Source: Synechocystis sp. LKSZ1 (GTDB lineage Bacteria > Cyanobacteriota > Cyanobacteriia > Cyanobacteriales > Microcystaceae). From it: DNA of 64,000 bases. The DNA is taken from contig NZ_AP031572.1 of NCBI RefSeq assembly GCF_040436315.1, positions 1,736,001 through 1,800,000 on the forward strand, in the 5' to 3' direction. Below, piece after piece: positions 1 to 11,012 of this stretch (position 1 is its first letter; each line of letters opens with the position of its first letter). Under the pieces are notes generated by a model. The model saw nothing but the letters and a program-made list of their open reading frames with translations, ran no database searches and was not told the DNA's origin. Position numbers and translations under genes: made by a program.

Positions 1-288
1 GGCATCATCCAAGGGATGGCCGGCAAAAATTGACTCTAAATGTTGTTCCCACTGGTCGAGGGTTTCCGGCGTGGTTTGGCTGGCCTGGGGGCCATCCACC
101 AATTCATCAGTGCGACGACACCAAAGGTAAATGGCCCAGATGGCCCGACGTTTAGCCGGCGGCATCAGCAACGTCCCCAGGTAAAAAGTCTTAGCGTACT
201 GGGCCGTCACCTGACGACAAATTTCATAGGCTTCGTCAACGGAGGCCAGGGGGGAAGTGGCGGGGGTTGGCTTGGGCAGTTGTAGCAT
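1..288 (-). CDS. crtB: Phytoene synthase, N-terminal part (cut by window edge)
   Basis: Condenses two geranylgeranyl diphosphates to phytoene, the first committed step of carotenoid synthesis. Only the first 96 codons are visible; the reading frame runs off the left edge. The start ATG is at 288 and the frame is open throughout. The visible protein has the YAKTFYLGT segment and then [11 protein letters not shown], the first Asp-rich substrate-binding motif of squalene/phytoene synthases. The next gene upstream, pds, is on the same strand 153 bases away and encodes the next enzyme of the pathway, so the two probably form a unit. Confidence 0.93.
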   Translation of the reverse strand, partial: MLQLPKPTPATSPLASVDEAYEICRQVTAQYAKTFYLGTLLMPPAKRRAIWAIYLWCRRTDELVDGPQASQTTPETLDQWEQHLESIFAGHPLDDA

Positions 289-441
289 TAAAGACGGACG
301 AGAGTCAGTCGCCAGTGACCCAGCGGAAACTGTAGTAACTGCGCGTTTAAGAGAGATTTGACCGTTAAACATTTAGCATTGTCGCATTGTAGATGCCTTT
401 TGTCAGTGCTTGCCTGTGAGGCCATCGGAAGAAATTTTGAC

Positions 442-1890
<1,449 letters not shown>

Positions 1891-1904
1891 TTATGGTTGC
1901 TGAC

Positions 1905-1910
1905 ATTATA
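1905..1910 (-). promoter_or_regulatory. Probable -10 box of pds
   Basis: A perfect TATAAT on the minus strand lies about 45 bases before the chosen pds start. No good -35 hexamer is visible at 17 bases, which is common in cyanobacteria. Inference from sequence only. Confidence 0.45.
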
Positions 1911-2277
1911 CTTTACAGTTCGTAATATTTTCTTAAGGATTTGTTCTCTCCCGTCACCAGAGGCTCGACGGCAAAAGCCAAAGACGGGCAATTACATTCT
2001 TTTGTATTAACTTATGCGAAGCGCTGGCAAGGCCTTGCCCCAGGGGCTAGACTGCAAAATCCGACGAGAAACTTAACAATTTGCAATAAAAAGTAACGCT
2101 ATATGGGGATCAGTGCAAAGTATTGCTAAAAAGATTCACAAGATATTAATTTCCCGTTTATCCTCCTCAGATTCCTTGATAATCAGAGTAGAGGAAAAGC
2201 AGAAGTTAATCTTGATTCTTCTGAACGAATCTCTAGAAAAATACCATCATTGAGAGACAAGTAATGCGGAGGTTGGT
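1911..2277. other. Intergenic region with a palindrome at 2026-2039
   Basis: Divergent spacer between pds and the small gene at 2278. It contains GCGAAGCGCT followed by the perfect 14-base palindrome GGCAAGGCCTTGCC (2026-2039) and a GC-rich tail, in otherwise AT-rich sequence. This looks like a dispersed cyanobacterial repeat unit, or a hairpin. No longer open frame is convincing here. Confidence 0.4.
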
Positions 2278-2430
2278 ATGAATATTCATGAGACATTACA
2301 AAATCTGGTTCAGTACTTTACAGAAGCCTTTGCTCGGATCTTTGGCCCTTCCACCGATGAATATCCCGAAGTTGGTGTTCAGCCCTTTGAAGGCGATCCC
2401 TACGCTAATGCGGCTGATGATCATCACTAG
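2278..2430 (+). CDS. Small acidic conserved-looking protein, 50 residues, function unknown
   Basis: Starts MNIHETLQNLV and ends NAADDHH. It has a strong ribosome binding site (GGAGG five bases before the ATG). The first half can form an amphipathic helix (LVQYFTEAFARIF). The second half is acidic and proline/glycine-containing, with GVQPFEGDPY. I do not recognise the family; the shape resembles small cyanobacterial regulatory or complex-associated proteins. The same frame stays open after the TAG for 48 more codons to 2577, overlapping the convergent permease. That may be chance, or it may mark an old longer gene. Confidence 0.6.
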   Translation: MNIHETLQNLVQYFTEAFARIFGPSTDEYPEVGVQPFEGDPYANAADDHH

Positions 2431-2523
2431 GCTGCTTTTGAAGGGAAAAATAACCCGGTTATTAGCAGCTCCAACATCAATCCTACGGTGTCATTCCCAG
2501 CGAATACACCGCTATTTTATGGC

Positions 2524-3486
2524 TCAATCATGATATTGAATTCTGGGATCGAGGATGCCATAGATAACATCAGCTAAGGTACTAAAAATCACGACCAAAA
2601 TGGCATAAATAAAGGTGATAGCCATCACGACGGGGGTATCACTGCGATAGATAGAGTCGATCATCAAGGCCCCCATTCCCGGTACCCGGAACACCTGCTC
2701 CGTCACCAAAGCCCCAGTAAACACGGCTGGAATATCTAGAGCCACAAGCGTCACCAGCGGAATCATGGCGTTGCGCAGAAGATGCTGGCCAATTACAGCC
2801 CTGGGGGCCAGGCCCTTTGCATAGGCGGTGCGGATGTAGGGTTGGGGCAATTCTTCCAGGACAGCGGAACGGACAAACCGCAGGAGCGTAGTGCATTGGT
2901 ATAATACCAGGACACTAACGGGAAGAATTAACTGTCGAATTTGCTCTCCGAGGCTAGCCGCATTCGTCACCTGGAGCGTACTGCTATAGACAAAGGGAAA
3001 CCAGCGCCATTGCACCGTAAACACCCAGATGAAAATGAGGCCAGTCACGAAGGTTGGCAGAGAGAAGCCCAGTAAACTCAGGCTGGTAATACTCCGGTCT
3101 AACCAACTGTTCTGCTTAACTGCTGCCAGGATCCCCAAGGGAATCGCAATCAGGGCACTCAATAAATAGGCCGAGCCCATCAGTCCCAGGGTGGTGGATA
3201 ACCGTTGAGCAATGAGATCCCTCACCGGACTACGGCTGGTAAAGGAGTAGCCCAAGTCCCCTTGCAAAAAGGCCCTGAGCCACTTCAGGTACCGGACAGG
3301 CAAGGGTTGGTCGAGGCCAAAGCTTTTGCGGAGATTTTCGCGCACGGCTTCGGGAATAGAAGGATTGGTGGCCACTTCTCCCAGGGGATTGCCCGGCGCC
3401 AGGGCCAGGAGAGTAAACAGAACCAGGCTAATGCCCAACAGGGTCAGGCCAGCAATCACTAAACGCTGAATCAGATAACGCCCCAT
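2524..3486 (-). CDS. ABC transporter permease, dipeptide/oligopeptide/nickel type (DppB-like)
   Basis: Inner-membrane permease of 320 residues with an N-terminal membrane helix (MGRYLIQRLVIAGLTLLG) typical of DppB/OppB/GsiC proteins and about six membrane segments. The cytoplasmic EAA loop, which docks the ATPase, is visible as YIRTAYAKGLAPRAVIGQHL. The partner DppC-like permease, binding protein and ATPases are not adjacent, so substrate cannot be inferred from context. Scattered ABC subunits are usual in cyanobacteria. It converges on the small gene at 2278. Confidence 0.88.
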   Translation of the reverse strand: MGRYLIQRLVIAGLTLLGISLVLFTLLALAPGNPLGEVATNPSIPEAVRENLRKSFGLDQPLPVRYLKWLRAFLQGDLGYSFTSRSPVRDLIAQRLSTTLGLMGSAYLLSALIAIPLGILAAVKQNSWLDRSITSLSLLGFSLPTFVTGLIFIWVFTVQWRWFPFVYSSTLQVTNAASLGEQIRQLILPVSVLVLYQCTTLLRFVRSAVLEELPQPYIRTAYAKGLAPRAVIGQHLLRNAMIPLVTLVALDIPAVFTGALVTEQVFRVPGMGALMIDSIYRSDTPVVMAITFIYAILVVIFSTLADVIYGILDPRIQYHD

Positions 3487-3604
3487 GGAAATGTCCTAGT
3501 AAGGATTGGGTTAAGAGACGATCAACGGGGAGAGTCGCAGAAGGAAACCCCAAGGGATAGAATAATAAGGCCCACCGCCGTCTAATTAAGAGAGAATTGC
3601 TACG

Positions 3605-4360
3605 GTGCTATCTTCACTCCTTGCCGATTTTCGCATCATTTTTGAGCGTGACCCCGCCGCTCGCAACTGGCTAGAAGTTTTGTTCTGCTATCCTGGCCTC
3701 CAGGCCCTGCTGATCCATCGCCTCTCTCACTGGCTCCATTGCCTCCATTTACCCTTTATTCCCCGTCTACTATCCCACCTGGGTCGATTTTTGACGGGAA
3801 TTGAGATCCATCCTGGGGCCCAAATTGGCCAAGGGGTTTTTATTGACCATGGCATGGGAGTCGTTATTGGTGAGACGGCGATTATTGGAGATTATGCGCT
3901 CATTTACCAAGGCGTGACCCTGGGAGGAACCGGTAAAGAAAGCGGCAAGCGTCACCCGACCTTAGGGGATAACGTAGTGGTTGGGGCCGGGGCCAAGGTG
4001 TTGGGCAATATTGAAATTGGCCATAATGTACGCATTGGAGCGGGTTCGGTCGTCCTCAGAAGTGTGCCCTCCGACTGCACGGTGGTGGGGGTGCCGGGCC
4101 GGGTTGTGCATCGTTCTGGGGTTAAGGTTAATCCCTTGGAACACGGCAACTTGCCGGATTCGGAAGCTACGGTCATTCGGTTATTGTTGGATCGGATTGA
4201 GGCCCTGGAAAACCGGGTGGAAGAACTGCAAAATTATCGCCAACGGGACTTGGATCTCCGCCGCTCTTTAGTTTGTTCAGAAATTGCCCCAGGCCGCTTG
4301 GGTCAAAGTTGTCGGCTCGGAGACCGAGAGATTGAGGAATTTTTAGGGGGAACGTTGTAG
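3605..4360 (+). CDS. cysE: Serine O-acetyltransferase
   Basis: Transfers acetyl from acetyl-CoA to serine, giving O-acetylserine for cysteine synthesis. The protein has 251 residues: an N-terminal helical domain ([19 protein letters not shown]) followed by a left-handed beta-helix of hexapeptide repeats ([33 protein letters not shown]). The catalytic [10 protein letters not shown] segment and the [12 protein letters not shown] loop are intact. The start appears to be GTG at 3605, which fits the usual family N-terminus. A C-terminal coiled tail rich in E, R and Q follows the beta-helix. Confidence 0.95.
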   Translation: MLSSLLADFRIIFERDPAARNWLEVLFCYPGLQALLIHRLSHWLHCLHLPFIPRLLSHLGRFLTGIEIHPGAQIGQGVFIDHGMGVVIGETAIIGDYALIYQGVTLGGTGKESGKRHPTLGDNVVVGAGAKVLGNIEIGHNVRIGAGSVVLRSVPSDCTVVGVPGRVVHRSGVKVNPLEHGNLPDSEATVIRLLLDRIEALENRVEELQNYRQRDLDLRRSLVCSEIAPGRLGQSCRLGDREIEEFLGGTL

Positions 4361-4396
4361 GTTCCTCTGCTCACTGACAAGGTTGTTTCCCTTGCC

Positions 4397-6046
4397 ATGA
4401 CTCAGCGGTTAACCTTGCCTCGTTTTTCTCAACTAGACCCAGTCATGCTTAAAATCCTGGGACTAGGCCTCCTGTTTCGGGCCGTTTTAGCCTATTGGGT
4501 TCCCCTGGGCTATGACGAGGGCTATTACTACCTCTATACCCAACACTTGGACTGGAGCTATTTTGATCATCCCGTCATGGTGGCCCTGACCACCGGCCTT
4601 GGCCCTTGGCTAACGGGCATTACCCATCCCTTAACTCTGCGTTTAGGGCCGCTACTTCTCTATACCGTGAGTTTAGGGTTGCTGTACCTGACCGGCTGTT
4701 ACCTGTTTAATCTCAAAGTAGCCCGCTATACCCTGCTTCTGGCTTCAATTATTCCGATTTTCCAAGTTGGTTTTGGAGTGCTAACCTTACCGGACAGTCC
4801 TCTGGTCTTGTTTTGGTCGGCGACTTTGGGGTTGGCCAGCCTGGAATTTTTTCAGGCCCCCCCCTCCGACTATCGCCCCAGTTATCGCTTAGTGGGTTTA
4901 GGGTTCTTATTAGGCCTGGCTTGTCTGAGTAAGTACCATGGCTTTGTTTTGGCCCTGTCCTGCCTTGGCTTTTGTCTTACGATTTCTCCCTATCGTCGGG
5001 TCTTCTGGTCGCCCTGGGGGGGCCTGGCCCTGCTGACTTTTCTACTGACCCTTTTTCCTCTGCTCTACTGGAATAGTCAACACGATTGGATTTCCTTCCA
5101 GTTTCAATTTTTCCAACGCTTTCATCCTGTTATACCTGAGGAAAAAAGCGTCTATAACCCGCTCCAGGTACTGGCGGTTTTTGGCATGGGGGTGGGCCTG
5201 CTCTTTCCGACGTTAGGCCTGCCTCTGTGGTGGGCAATGGGCCGGAGTGTTCAGGCCCAATGGTACTTACCGAGCGCCTTGGCAAAGACTTTCACCGACA
5301 TCACGGCCCTGAAAACCAAACTGGCTTTTCTGCTCTGGTTGGCCCTGCCTCTGCCCCTCGGTCTGACCCTGCTGGGGGGGAAAGAACAAATTTTAGCCAC
5401 CTGGCCCATGCCAGGTTTCTGGAGCAGCACTCTTTTGCTCGGCCTCTACGCGGCCCATTGGGAACAGTTTTCTCGGCGGGGGGTCCGTCGGTGGTTGGCG
5501 GGGAGTGTCCTGGCCATTATTACTCTACTGCTTTTTTTTCTATTCCATATTCACACCGGCACCCTACTCAAAGCAGGCCAACACTCCCTGGGGGGCGGCT
5601 GGCTAGAACCGGCCCAAGATCCGGCCAGTGAACTCCTCGATATTGACCAACTCCGTCAGGGGGTAGAACGCTCACCGGCCTTGAAACAGGCCCTAGAACA
5701 GACTGACTTTATTTTTACCAATGCCTACTACCTCGGCGGGCTGATCGATCTGGCCCTAGGCCCCATTGCCCACCGTCCCGTGACCTGTTTTAGCTATGAT
5801 CCCAGGGGCTTTGCTTTTTGGCCCAATTCCCAGGCCTGGCTGGGCCAAGATGCCCTTTACATCACCCTGGAACGGTTTCAACAAAATCCGGCCCTGACCC
5901 AGGAATTTAGTCAATTTTTCCGACATTTTCAAGCAATTGGTCAGGTTCCCTTAACTCGGGGTGGAGTAGTGGTCGAACGCTTCTATTTCTATCAAGCTCG
6001 ACAGTTGCTCAGGCCCTATCAAGCTGGCCCTGATTCCATTCGTTAA
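4397..6046 (+). CDS. GT39-family (ArnT/PMT-like) membrane glycosyltransferase
   Basis: Integral membrane protein of 549 residues with about ten hydrophobic segments. It resembles dolichyl-phosphate-mannose/ArnT-type glycosyltransferases that use polyprenyl-phosphate sugars. The first external loop carries the acidic pair GYDEGYYYLYTQHL (catalytic Asp-Glu) followed by YFDHPVMVALTT, both typical of the family. The C-terminal soluble part ends in FYQARQLL. It starts 36 bases after cysE and could be co-transcribed. The acceptor cannot be predicted. Confidence 0.85.
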   Translation: MTQRLTLPRFSQLDPVMLKILGLGLLFRAVLAYWVPLGYDEGYYYLYTQHLDWSYFDHPVMVALTTGLGPWLTGITHPLTLRLGPLLLYTVSLGLLYLTGCYLFNLKVARYTLLLASIIPIFQVGFGVLTLPDSPLVLFWSATLGLASLEFFQAPPSDYRPSYRLVGLGFLLGLACLSKYHGFVLALSCLGFCLTISPYRRVFWSPWGGLALLTFLLTLFPLLYWNSQHDWISFQFQFFQRFHPVIPEEKSVYNPLQVLAVFGMGVGLLFPTLGLPLWWAMGRSVQAQWYLPSALAKTFTDITALKTKLAFLLWLALPLPLGLTLLGGKEQILATWPMPGFWSSTLLLGLYAAHWEQFSRRGVRRWLAGSVLAIITLLLFFLFHIHTGTLLKAGQHSLGGGWLEPAQDPASELLDIDQLRQGVERSPALKQALEQTDFIFTNAYYLGGLIDLALGPIAHRPVTCFSYDPRGFAFWPNSQAWLGQDALYITLERFQQNPALTQEFSQFFRHFQAIGQVPLTRGGVVVERFYFYQARQLLRPYQAGPDSIR

Positions 6047-6076
6047 AAAAAAGCCAGCAAGTTAGACTAGCTGGCT
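6046..6076 (-). terminator. Rho-independent terminator of the peroxiredoxin gene
   Basis: On the minus strand a perfect 7-bp stem AGCCAGC/GCTGGCT with an 11-base loop is followed directly by nine T residues, 24 bases after the peroxiredoxin stop codon. Confidence 0.85.
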
Positions 6077-6099
6077 CAGGAATAAAGAAGCTCCAAGGC

Positions 6100-6735
6100 C
6101 TACTTATTAGGTTGGGGGGTCATACGCAGATAGGGCTTGATTTCCTTAACCCCTTTGGGGAATTTCGTTTTGGCTTCTTCCGTGGGAATGGAGGGCACCA
6201 CCACGCAGTCATCCCCATCTTTCCAGTTAGCGGGGGTGGCGACTTGGTGATAGTCCGTCAGTTGCAGGGAGTCGATCACCCGCAAAATTTCGTCGAAGTT
6301 ACGGCCGGTGCTGGCGGGATAGGTAAAGGTTAAGCGTAATTTTTTGTTGGGGTCGATGATAAAGACCGAGCGCACCGTGAGGCTATTGAGGGAGTTGGGG
6401 TGAATCATGCCGTAAAGGTCAGAGACTTTCCGGTCACCATCGGCCAAAATGGGATAGTTAACGGTTGTATTTTGGGTCTCGTTAATATCGCAGATCCAGC
6501 CCTTATGGGAGTCTACATCATCGACGCTGAGGGCAATGACCTTAACGTTGCGTTTATCAAATTCTGATTTCAGACTGGCCACAGTACCCAATTCAGTGGT
6601 ACAAACCGGCGTGTAGTCGGCGGGGTGAGAAAAAAGGACGACCCAGCTATCACCAGCCCATTCGTGGAAAGAAATCGGGCCTTCGCTAGATTCTTGGGTA
6701 AAGTCGGGAACAACATCTCCGAGTTGGAGTGCCAT
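6100..6735 (-). CDS. 1-Cys peroxiredoxin (Prx6 type)
   Basis: Thiol peroxidase reducing hydrogen peroxide and alkyl hydroperoxides. The 211-residue length fits the 1-Cys/Prx6 group. The peroxidatic Cys45 lies in SHPADYTPVCTTELG (PxxxTxxC motif). The C-terminal extension has GDDCVVVPSI, characteristic of Prx6. Other cysteines (near 82 and in DDCVVV) are not at a standard resolving position. The gene stands alone, divergent from nothing close, with its own terminator at 6046-6076. Confidence 0.95.
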   Translation of the reverse strand: MALQLGDVVPDFTQESSEGPISFHEWAGDSWVVLFSHPADYTPVCTTELGTVASLKSEFDKRNVKVIALSVDDVDSHKGWICDINETQNTTVNYPILADGDRKVSDLYGMIHPNSLNSLTVRSVFIIDPNKKLRLTFTYPASTGRNFDEILRVIDSLQLTDYHQVATPANWKDGDDCVVVPSIPTEEAKTKFPKGVKEIKPYLRMTPQPNK

Positions 6736-6906
6736 AGGTATCTCCTAGTTATGAATCGTCTTGAGGATTGCCTTTCATTTTCCCATAAAACCATCGCCTT
6801 TGTGTAAATTCTTTAAGCCGGAGATGTTACGAGCCTGCTGGGTCGCTTTCAATGTGGTCACTAATTCCCGAAGAAGTCGCCAATCTTTAACAGTCTATAG
6901 GCCGAT

Positions 6907-8154
6907 TCAGGCCAGTAATTGCCGACGCAATTGGTCTAGGGCCGTACAAGCACTTAGGTAGCGAACTGCTTCTCGGCCACGACGATCTCCAAAGTGATGG
7001 GCCTGGACTGTCGCCTTGCCATCGGGCCCAGCAATACCGAGGTAAACCAGTCCCACGGGTTTCTCAGGGCTTCCTCCCCCAGGGCCAGCAATGCCCGTTA
7101 AACTCAGGCCCCAGTCAGTGCCTAAGCGGGCCTGGACACCCAGGGCCATTTGTTCCGCCACCTCAGGACTCACTGCGCCGACATCGGCAATCAGCTCGGG
7201 ATCAACCCCCAGCAGATCAATTTTGGCCGGGTTGGCATAGGCAATCACGCCACCCCAAAAATAATCGGAACTCCCGGCTACATCGGTGAAAAGAGCGCCC
7301 AGTTGTCCCCCTGTACAGGATTCCGCGACTGCAACAGTCTGTTGTTTTTCTCGTAACAAGGCCCCCACCACTGCGGCCAAACTGTCTTCGTTGCGGCCAA
7401 AGTAGTCGAGGCCGGCAATGGCCTGGATTTGCTGACAGACAGGTTCAATCACCGCGAGGGCCTCGGTCTCATTGGCCCCAGGGCTGGTGACTCGCAAGCG
7501 AACTTCCCCCAGGCTGGCGTAGGGGGCCACCGTAGGATTAGTGAGGTCAAAGAAAGGGGCCACTTTGGTTGCTAGGGCCGATTCACTAATACCCCGGAAG
7601 CGGAGGGTTTGACTGTAGAGGGCCTGTTGGCCCCAGCCCAGACTTTTCAAATAAGGGATCGCCGTATCCCGCCACATCCGTTTCATTTCCGACGGCACAC
7701 CGGGAAAGGTTAGCAGACTTTTTCCGGGCTGAGGTTGCCAGAGCAGGCCTGGAGCCGTACCGGTGGGATTGGGTAGGATATCCGCTCCTTCTGGCAGGAG
7801 GGCTTGTTTGCGATTATTGGCCCCCATTTCCCGCCCCAGTTGTTGAAATTTTTCGCTGATGTCCGCGAGGATTGATGGTTGTTCCACCAGAGGGACTTGA
7901 AAAAAAGTGGCGATGGCCTCGGTGGTTAAATCGTCGGGAGTCGGGCCAAGGCCGCCGGTAAAAATGAGGATAGATGAGCGTTCCAGGGCCTGGGCCATGA
8001 CCTGATGAATGCGAGCAATATTGTCCCCCACCACGGTCTGGAAATAGTGGGGAATCCCCAATTGCGCCAATTCCTGCGCCAGAAACTGAGCATTACTGTT
8101 CAAAATTTCTCCTAGGAGGAGTTCCGTACCCACGCAAATGATTTCTGCACTCAT
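6907..8154 (-). CDS. cinA: CinA-like competence/damage-inducible protein
   Basis: Protein of 415 residues with two domains. The N-terminal part (about 1-170) is MoaB/molybdopterin-binding-like (AEIICVGTELLLGEI, FTGGLGPTPDDLT). The C-terminal part (about 255-415) is the PncC-type nicotinamide-mononucleotide amidohydrolase domain, with AESCTGGQLG and LTGIAGPGGG. It is probably involved in recycling of NMN or repair of damaged nucleotides, as in other CinA proteins. The ATG at 8154 gives the normal N-terminus. Confidence 0.94.
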   Translation of the reverse strand: MSAEIICVGTELLLGEILNSNAQFLAQELAQLGIPHYFQTVVGDNIARIHQVMAQALERSSILIFTGGLGPTPDDLTTEAIATFFQVPLVEQPSILADISEKFQQLGREMGANNRKQALLPEGADILPNPTGTAPGLLWQPQPGKSLLTFPGVPSEMKRMWRDTAIPYLKSLGWGQQALYSQTLRFRGISESALATKVAPFFDLTNPTVAPYASLGEVRLRVTSPGANETEALAVIEPVCQQIQAIAGLDYFGRNEDSLAAVVGALLREKQQTVAVAESCTGGQLGALFTDVAGSSDYFWGGVIAYANPAKIDLLGVDPELIADVGAVSPEVAEQMALGVQARLGTDWGLSLTGIAGPGGGSPEKPVGLVYLGIAGPDGKATVQAHHFGDRRGREAVRYLSACTALDQLRRQLLA

Positions 8155-8358
8155 TATTTTTGAAAACTAATCCGCTAGGGGGTTGGGACGGGTCAGGAAG
8201 TTGCGACGCTGTCAGTGATTTCCCTCAATGCTGTCGTACCGAGACCCGTCAACACCCAAAGTATAAGGTTGACGTCCCCAGACCTCAAGACTTTTGCTGA
8301 TACAACGATTCCACTTGCCGATAGGATAGGAAGAGCAACTTAAGTCTAGGCATCGGTC

Positions 8359-10377
8359 ATGGGGTTAGAGTCTCTGCTGGATGAGAAAAAAGAAGGCAAA
8401 AAATTAAAAAAACTAGCGGCCAACTGGTCTATTGAAGAGAGTGAAAACTTGTACCGCATTTCCGGCTGGGGAGACCCCTACTTTGCCATCAATGCCGCCG
8501 GCCACATCACCGTTTCTCCCCATGGCGACCGGGGCGGTTCCCTCGACCTGCTGGAGTTGGTAGAATCCCTGCGCAAGCGGAAATTAGGTATGCCCTTGTT
8601 GATTCGCTTTTCGGATATTCTGGCCGACCGCCTAGAACGCTTAAACAGTTGCTTTGCCAAGGCCATTGCCCGTTATAAATATCCCGGTACGTACCAAGGC
8701 GTTTACCCAATCAAGTGCAACCAACAACGCCACCTGGTCGAGGCCCTGGTAAATTACGGCAAACCTTACCAATTTGGTCTAGAGGCCGGTTCTAAGCCGG
8801 AGTTAATGATTGCCCTGGCCACCCTGCCCCCCCAACTCGACCGTAACGAAAAGGCCTCCCGTAGTCTAATTATTTGCAATGGTTATAAAGACCGGGAGTA
8901 CCTGGAAACGGCCCTTCTGGCCAAGCGTTTGGGGCACCGAGCCATTATTGTCATCGACCAACCACGAGAACTGGACTGGATTCTACACATTAGTCAACAA
9001 TTGGGCATTAAACCCCTGTTGGGCATCCGGGCCAAACTCAGTACCAAAGGCGAGGGCCAGGATCGGACAGCCGTCGGTGACCGGGCTAAATTTGGCCTAA
9101 CTGTACCGGAAATTTTAGCCGTGGTGAATCGCCTAGAGGCCGTTGATCGTCTGGATTGCCTCAAGTTACTGCATTTCCACGTGGGCTCCCAGATTTCCAA
9201 CATCACTGTGATCAAGGAGGCCATGCGGGAGGCCAGTCAAATCTATGTGCAACTGGCCAAGCTAGGGGCCAAAATGCGTTACCTCAACGTCGGCGGGGGC
9301 CTAGCGGTAGACTACGACGGCTCCAATACCAATTTTCCAGCCTCGAAAAACTACAACATGCAGAACTACGCCAACGACATTGTGGCGGCCATTCAAGAGG
9401 CCTGCGAGCAAGCCAATGTCAATGCCCCGACTCTGATCAGTGAAAGCGGCCGGGCCATTGCGGCCCATCAATCGGTGTTGGTGTTTGATGTCCTTGGCAC
9501 TAACCACATCCGCCACACCCCGCCAGAGGCCCTGGGCAAAAAAGACCATACCATTGTGCAAAACCTATGGGAGGCCTACCAAGGCATTAATCCCAGCAAC
9601 TACCAAGAGGCCTACCACGATGCCGTGCAACTCAAGGAAGAAGCCATTAGCCTGTTTAATTTTGGCTATTTAAGCCTGACGGAACGGGCCAAGGTCGAGC
9701 AATTATATTGGGCTTGTTGTCGCAAAATCCTTAACATCACCCGCAACCAGGACTTTGTACCGGAGGATGTGCAAGACCTGGAAAAACTAATGGCCTCGAT
9801 CTACTACGTCAATCTTTCGGTGTTTCAGTCTGCTCCGGAATCCTGGTCTTTGAACCAACTTTTTCCGATTATGCCCATTCACCGCCTCAATGAAGAACCC
9901 CGACAACGGGCCATTTTGGCGGATTTAACCTGTGACAGCGACGGTAAAATTGATCGTTTTATTGATTTGCGGGATGTCAAATCCTGTCTGGAATTACATG
10001 ATTTCCGCATTCCTGAAACCCATGCCAAGACCCCCAAAACCGAGGAGATTGAGCCTTATTACTTAGGGATGTTTCTAGTGGGAGCCTACCAGGAAATTAT
10101 GGGCAATCTCCATAACCTCTTTGGTGATATTAACGTCGTGCACATTGCCATGACCCCCCACGGCTATCAGATCGAATCGGTGGTTAAGGGCGACACCATG
10201 AACGAGGTACTGAGTTATGTGCAGTACGATGCCGAAGACCTACTGGAACGCATGCGACGCTACAGCGAAAAGGCCCTGGCCGATGACCACATCACCCTCG
10301 AAGAATCCCAACGTCTGCTCCAGGACTACGAGCAGAGTCTGCGGCGTTATACCTATCTGGTGGATGACGGCCTATAG
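8359..10377 (+). CDS. speA: Biosynthetic arginine decarboxylase
   Basis: PLP enzyme converting arginine to agmatine, the first step of polyamine synthesis. The 672-residue protein belongs to the SpeA fold-III group. The PLP-binding lysine is in GVYPIKCNQQ, the phosphate-binding glycine region is NVGGGLAVDYDGS, and the second active-site motif is LTCDSDGKIDRF (CDSDG). Cyanobacteria often carry two speA paralogues; which one this is cannot be told. The 3' end overlaps the convergent M23 peptidase gene by six bases. Confidence 0.95.
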   Translation: MGLESLLDEKKEGKKLKKLAANWSIEESENLYRISGWGDPYFAINAAGHITVSPHGDRGGSLDLLELVESLRKRKLGMPLLIRFSDILADRLERLNSCFAKAIARYKYPGTYQGVYPIKCNQQRHLVEALVNYGKPYQFGLEAGSKPELMIALATLPPQLDRNEKASRSLIICNGYKDREYLETALLAKRLGHRAIIVIDQPRELDWILHISQQLGIKPLLGIRAKLSTKGEGQDRTAVGDRAKFGLTVPEILAVVNRLEAVDRLDCLKLLHFHVGSQISNITVIKEAMREASQIYVQLAKLGAKMRYLNVGGGLAVDYDGSNTNFPASKNYNMQNYANDIVAAIQEACEQANVNAPTLISESGRAIAAHQSVLVFDVLGTNHIRHTPPEALGKKDHTIVQNLWEAYQGINPSNYQEAYHDAVQLKEEAISLFNFGYLSLTERAKVEQLYWACCRKILNITRNQDFVPEDVQDLEKLMASIYYVNLSVFQSAPESWSLNQLFPIMPIHRLNEEPRQRAILADLTCDSDGKIDRFIDLRDVKSCLELHDFRIPETHAKTPKTEEIEPYYLGMFLVGAYQEIMGNLHNLFGDINVVHIAMTPHGYQIESVVKGDTMNEVLSYVQYDAEDLLERMRRYSEKALADDHITLEESQRLLQDYEQSLRRYTYLVDDGL

Positions 10378-11007
10378 GGCCGCGGGCAGGTACATGGCCT
10401 GGAGGACTCGCGCTGGGTCAATGTACTCGCCATTATGCTTTAACCCCCAGTGGAGATGGGGCCCCGTTGTGCGGCCGGTCATCCCCACCCGGCCAATGCG
10501 AGCACCGACGGGTAAATCCTGGCCCTCCTGAAGGATAATGCCGCCTTCTTGATCCAACAAAACTCGCTGGCCCTGGTAAACCTCCACCCGGCCCATCAGA
10601 TGGCAGTAAATATGTTGCCACTCACCGGACTGGACACGAATCATGGTGCCACAGGCCGTATGATCCGACAGTTCCACAATGCGCCCGGCCCACCAATTGC
10701 GAATATAGCTCCCCAAGGGAGCCGCCAGGTCGAGGCCGTAGTGAAATTGACGGGTGCCATTAGTAGGAGAAGTGCGGTAGCCAAACCCAGAGGTATAGGT
10801 TTGAAAATTTTCGACGGGAAAGGAAGCGTACTGCCAGGGATTGTAGGAACGATTGGCAAGGGGCGCGTACTGGGCCTTCGATGCCAGGGTACCGCTCAGA
10901 CTCAGACCCGTCCCAAGGATTAAACAGATAAAGCCAGGGATAACGCCACGTTGGGGGCCACCCAGGCCTGACTCGGTTGCACCGAGCCGTAGGGATTGCC
11001 AAAACAT
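10372..11007 (-). CDS. M23-family (LytM) metallopeptidase, exported
   Basis: Predicted cell-wall hydrolase or its regulator, 211 residues. After a basic stretch, a hydrophobic segment (GFICLILGTGLSLSGTLASKA, in part) looks like a signal peptide. The LytM zinc site is complete: first His and Asp in FHYGLDLAAP, and the HxH motif in GPHLHWGLKHNG. The only ATG available is at 11007, preceded by a good ribosome site (GAGGAG). The complement of that site is the Yfr1-like motif described separately. Confidence 0.9.
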   Translation of the reverse strand: MFWQSLRLGATESGLGGPQRGVIPGFICLILGTGLSLSGTLASKAQYAPLANRSYNPWQYASFPVENFQTYTSGFGYRTSPTNGTRQFHYGLDLAAPLGSYIRNWWAGRIVELSDHTACGTMIRVQSGEWQHIYCHLMGRVEVYQGQRVLLDQEGGIILQEGQDLPVGARIGRVGMTGRTTGPHLHWGLKHNGEYIDPARVLQAMYLPAAL

Positions 11008-11012
11008 AGACT

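Noticed and set aside
2288-2533. 81-codon open frame on the plus strand
   Set aside because: Overlaps the better-supported small gene at 2278 in another frame and begins inside it without a ribosome site.
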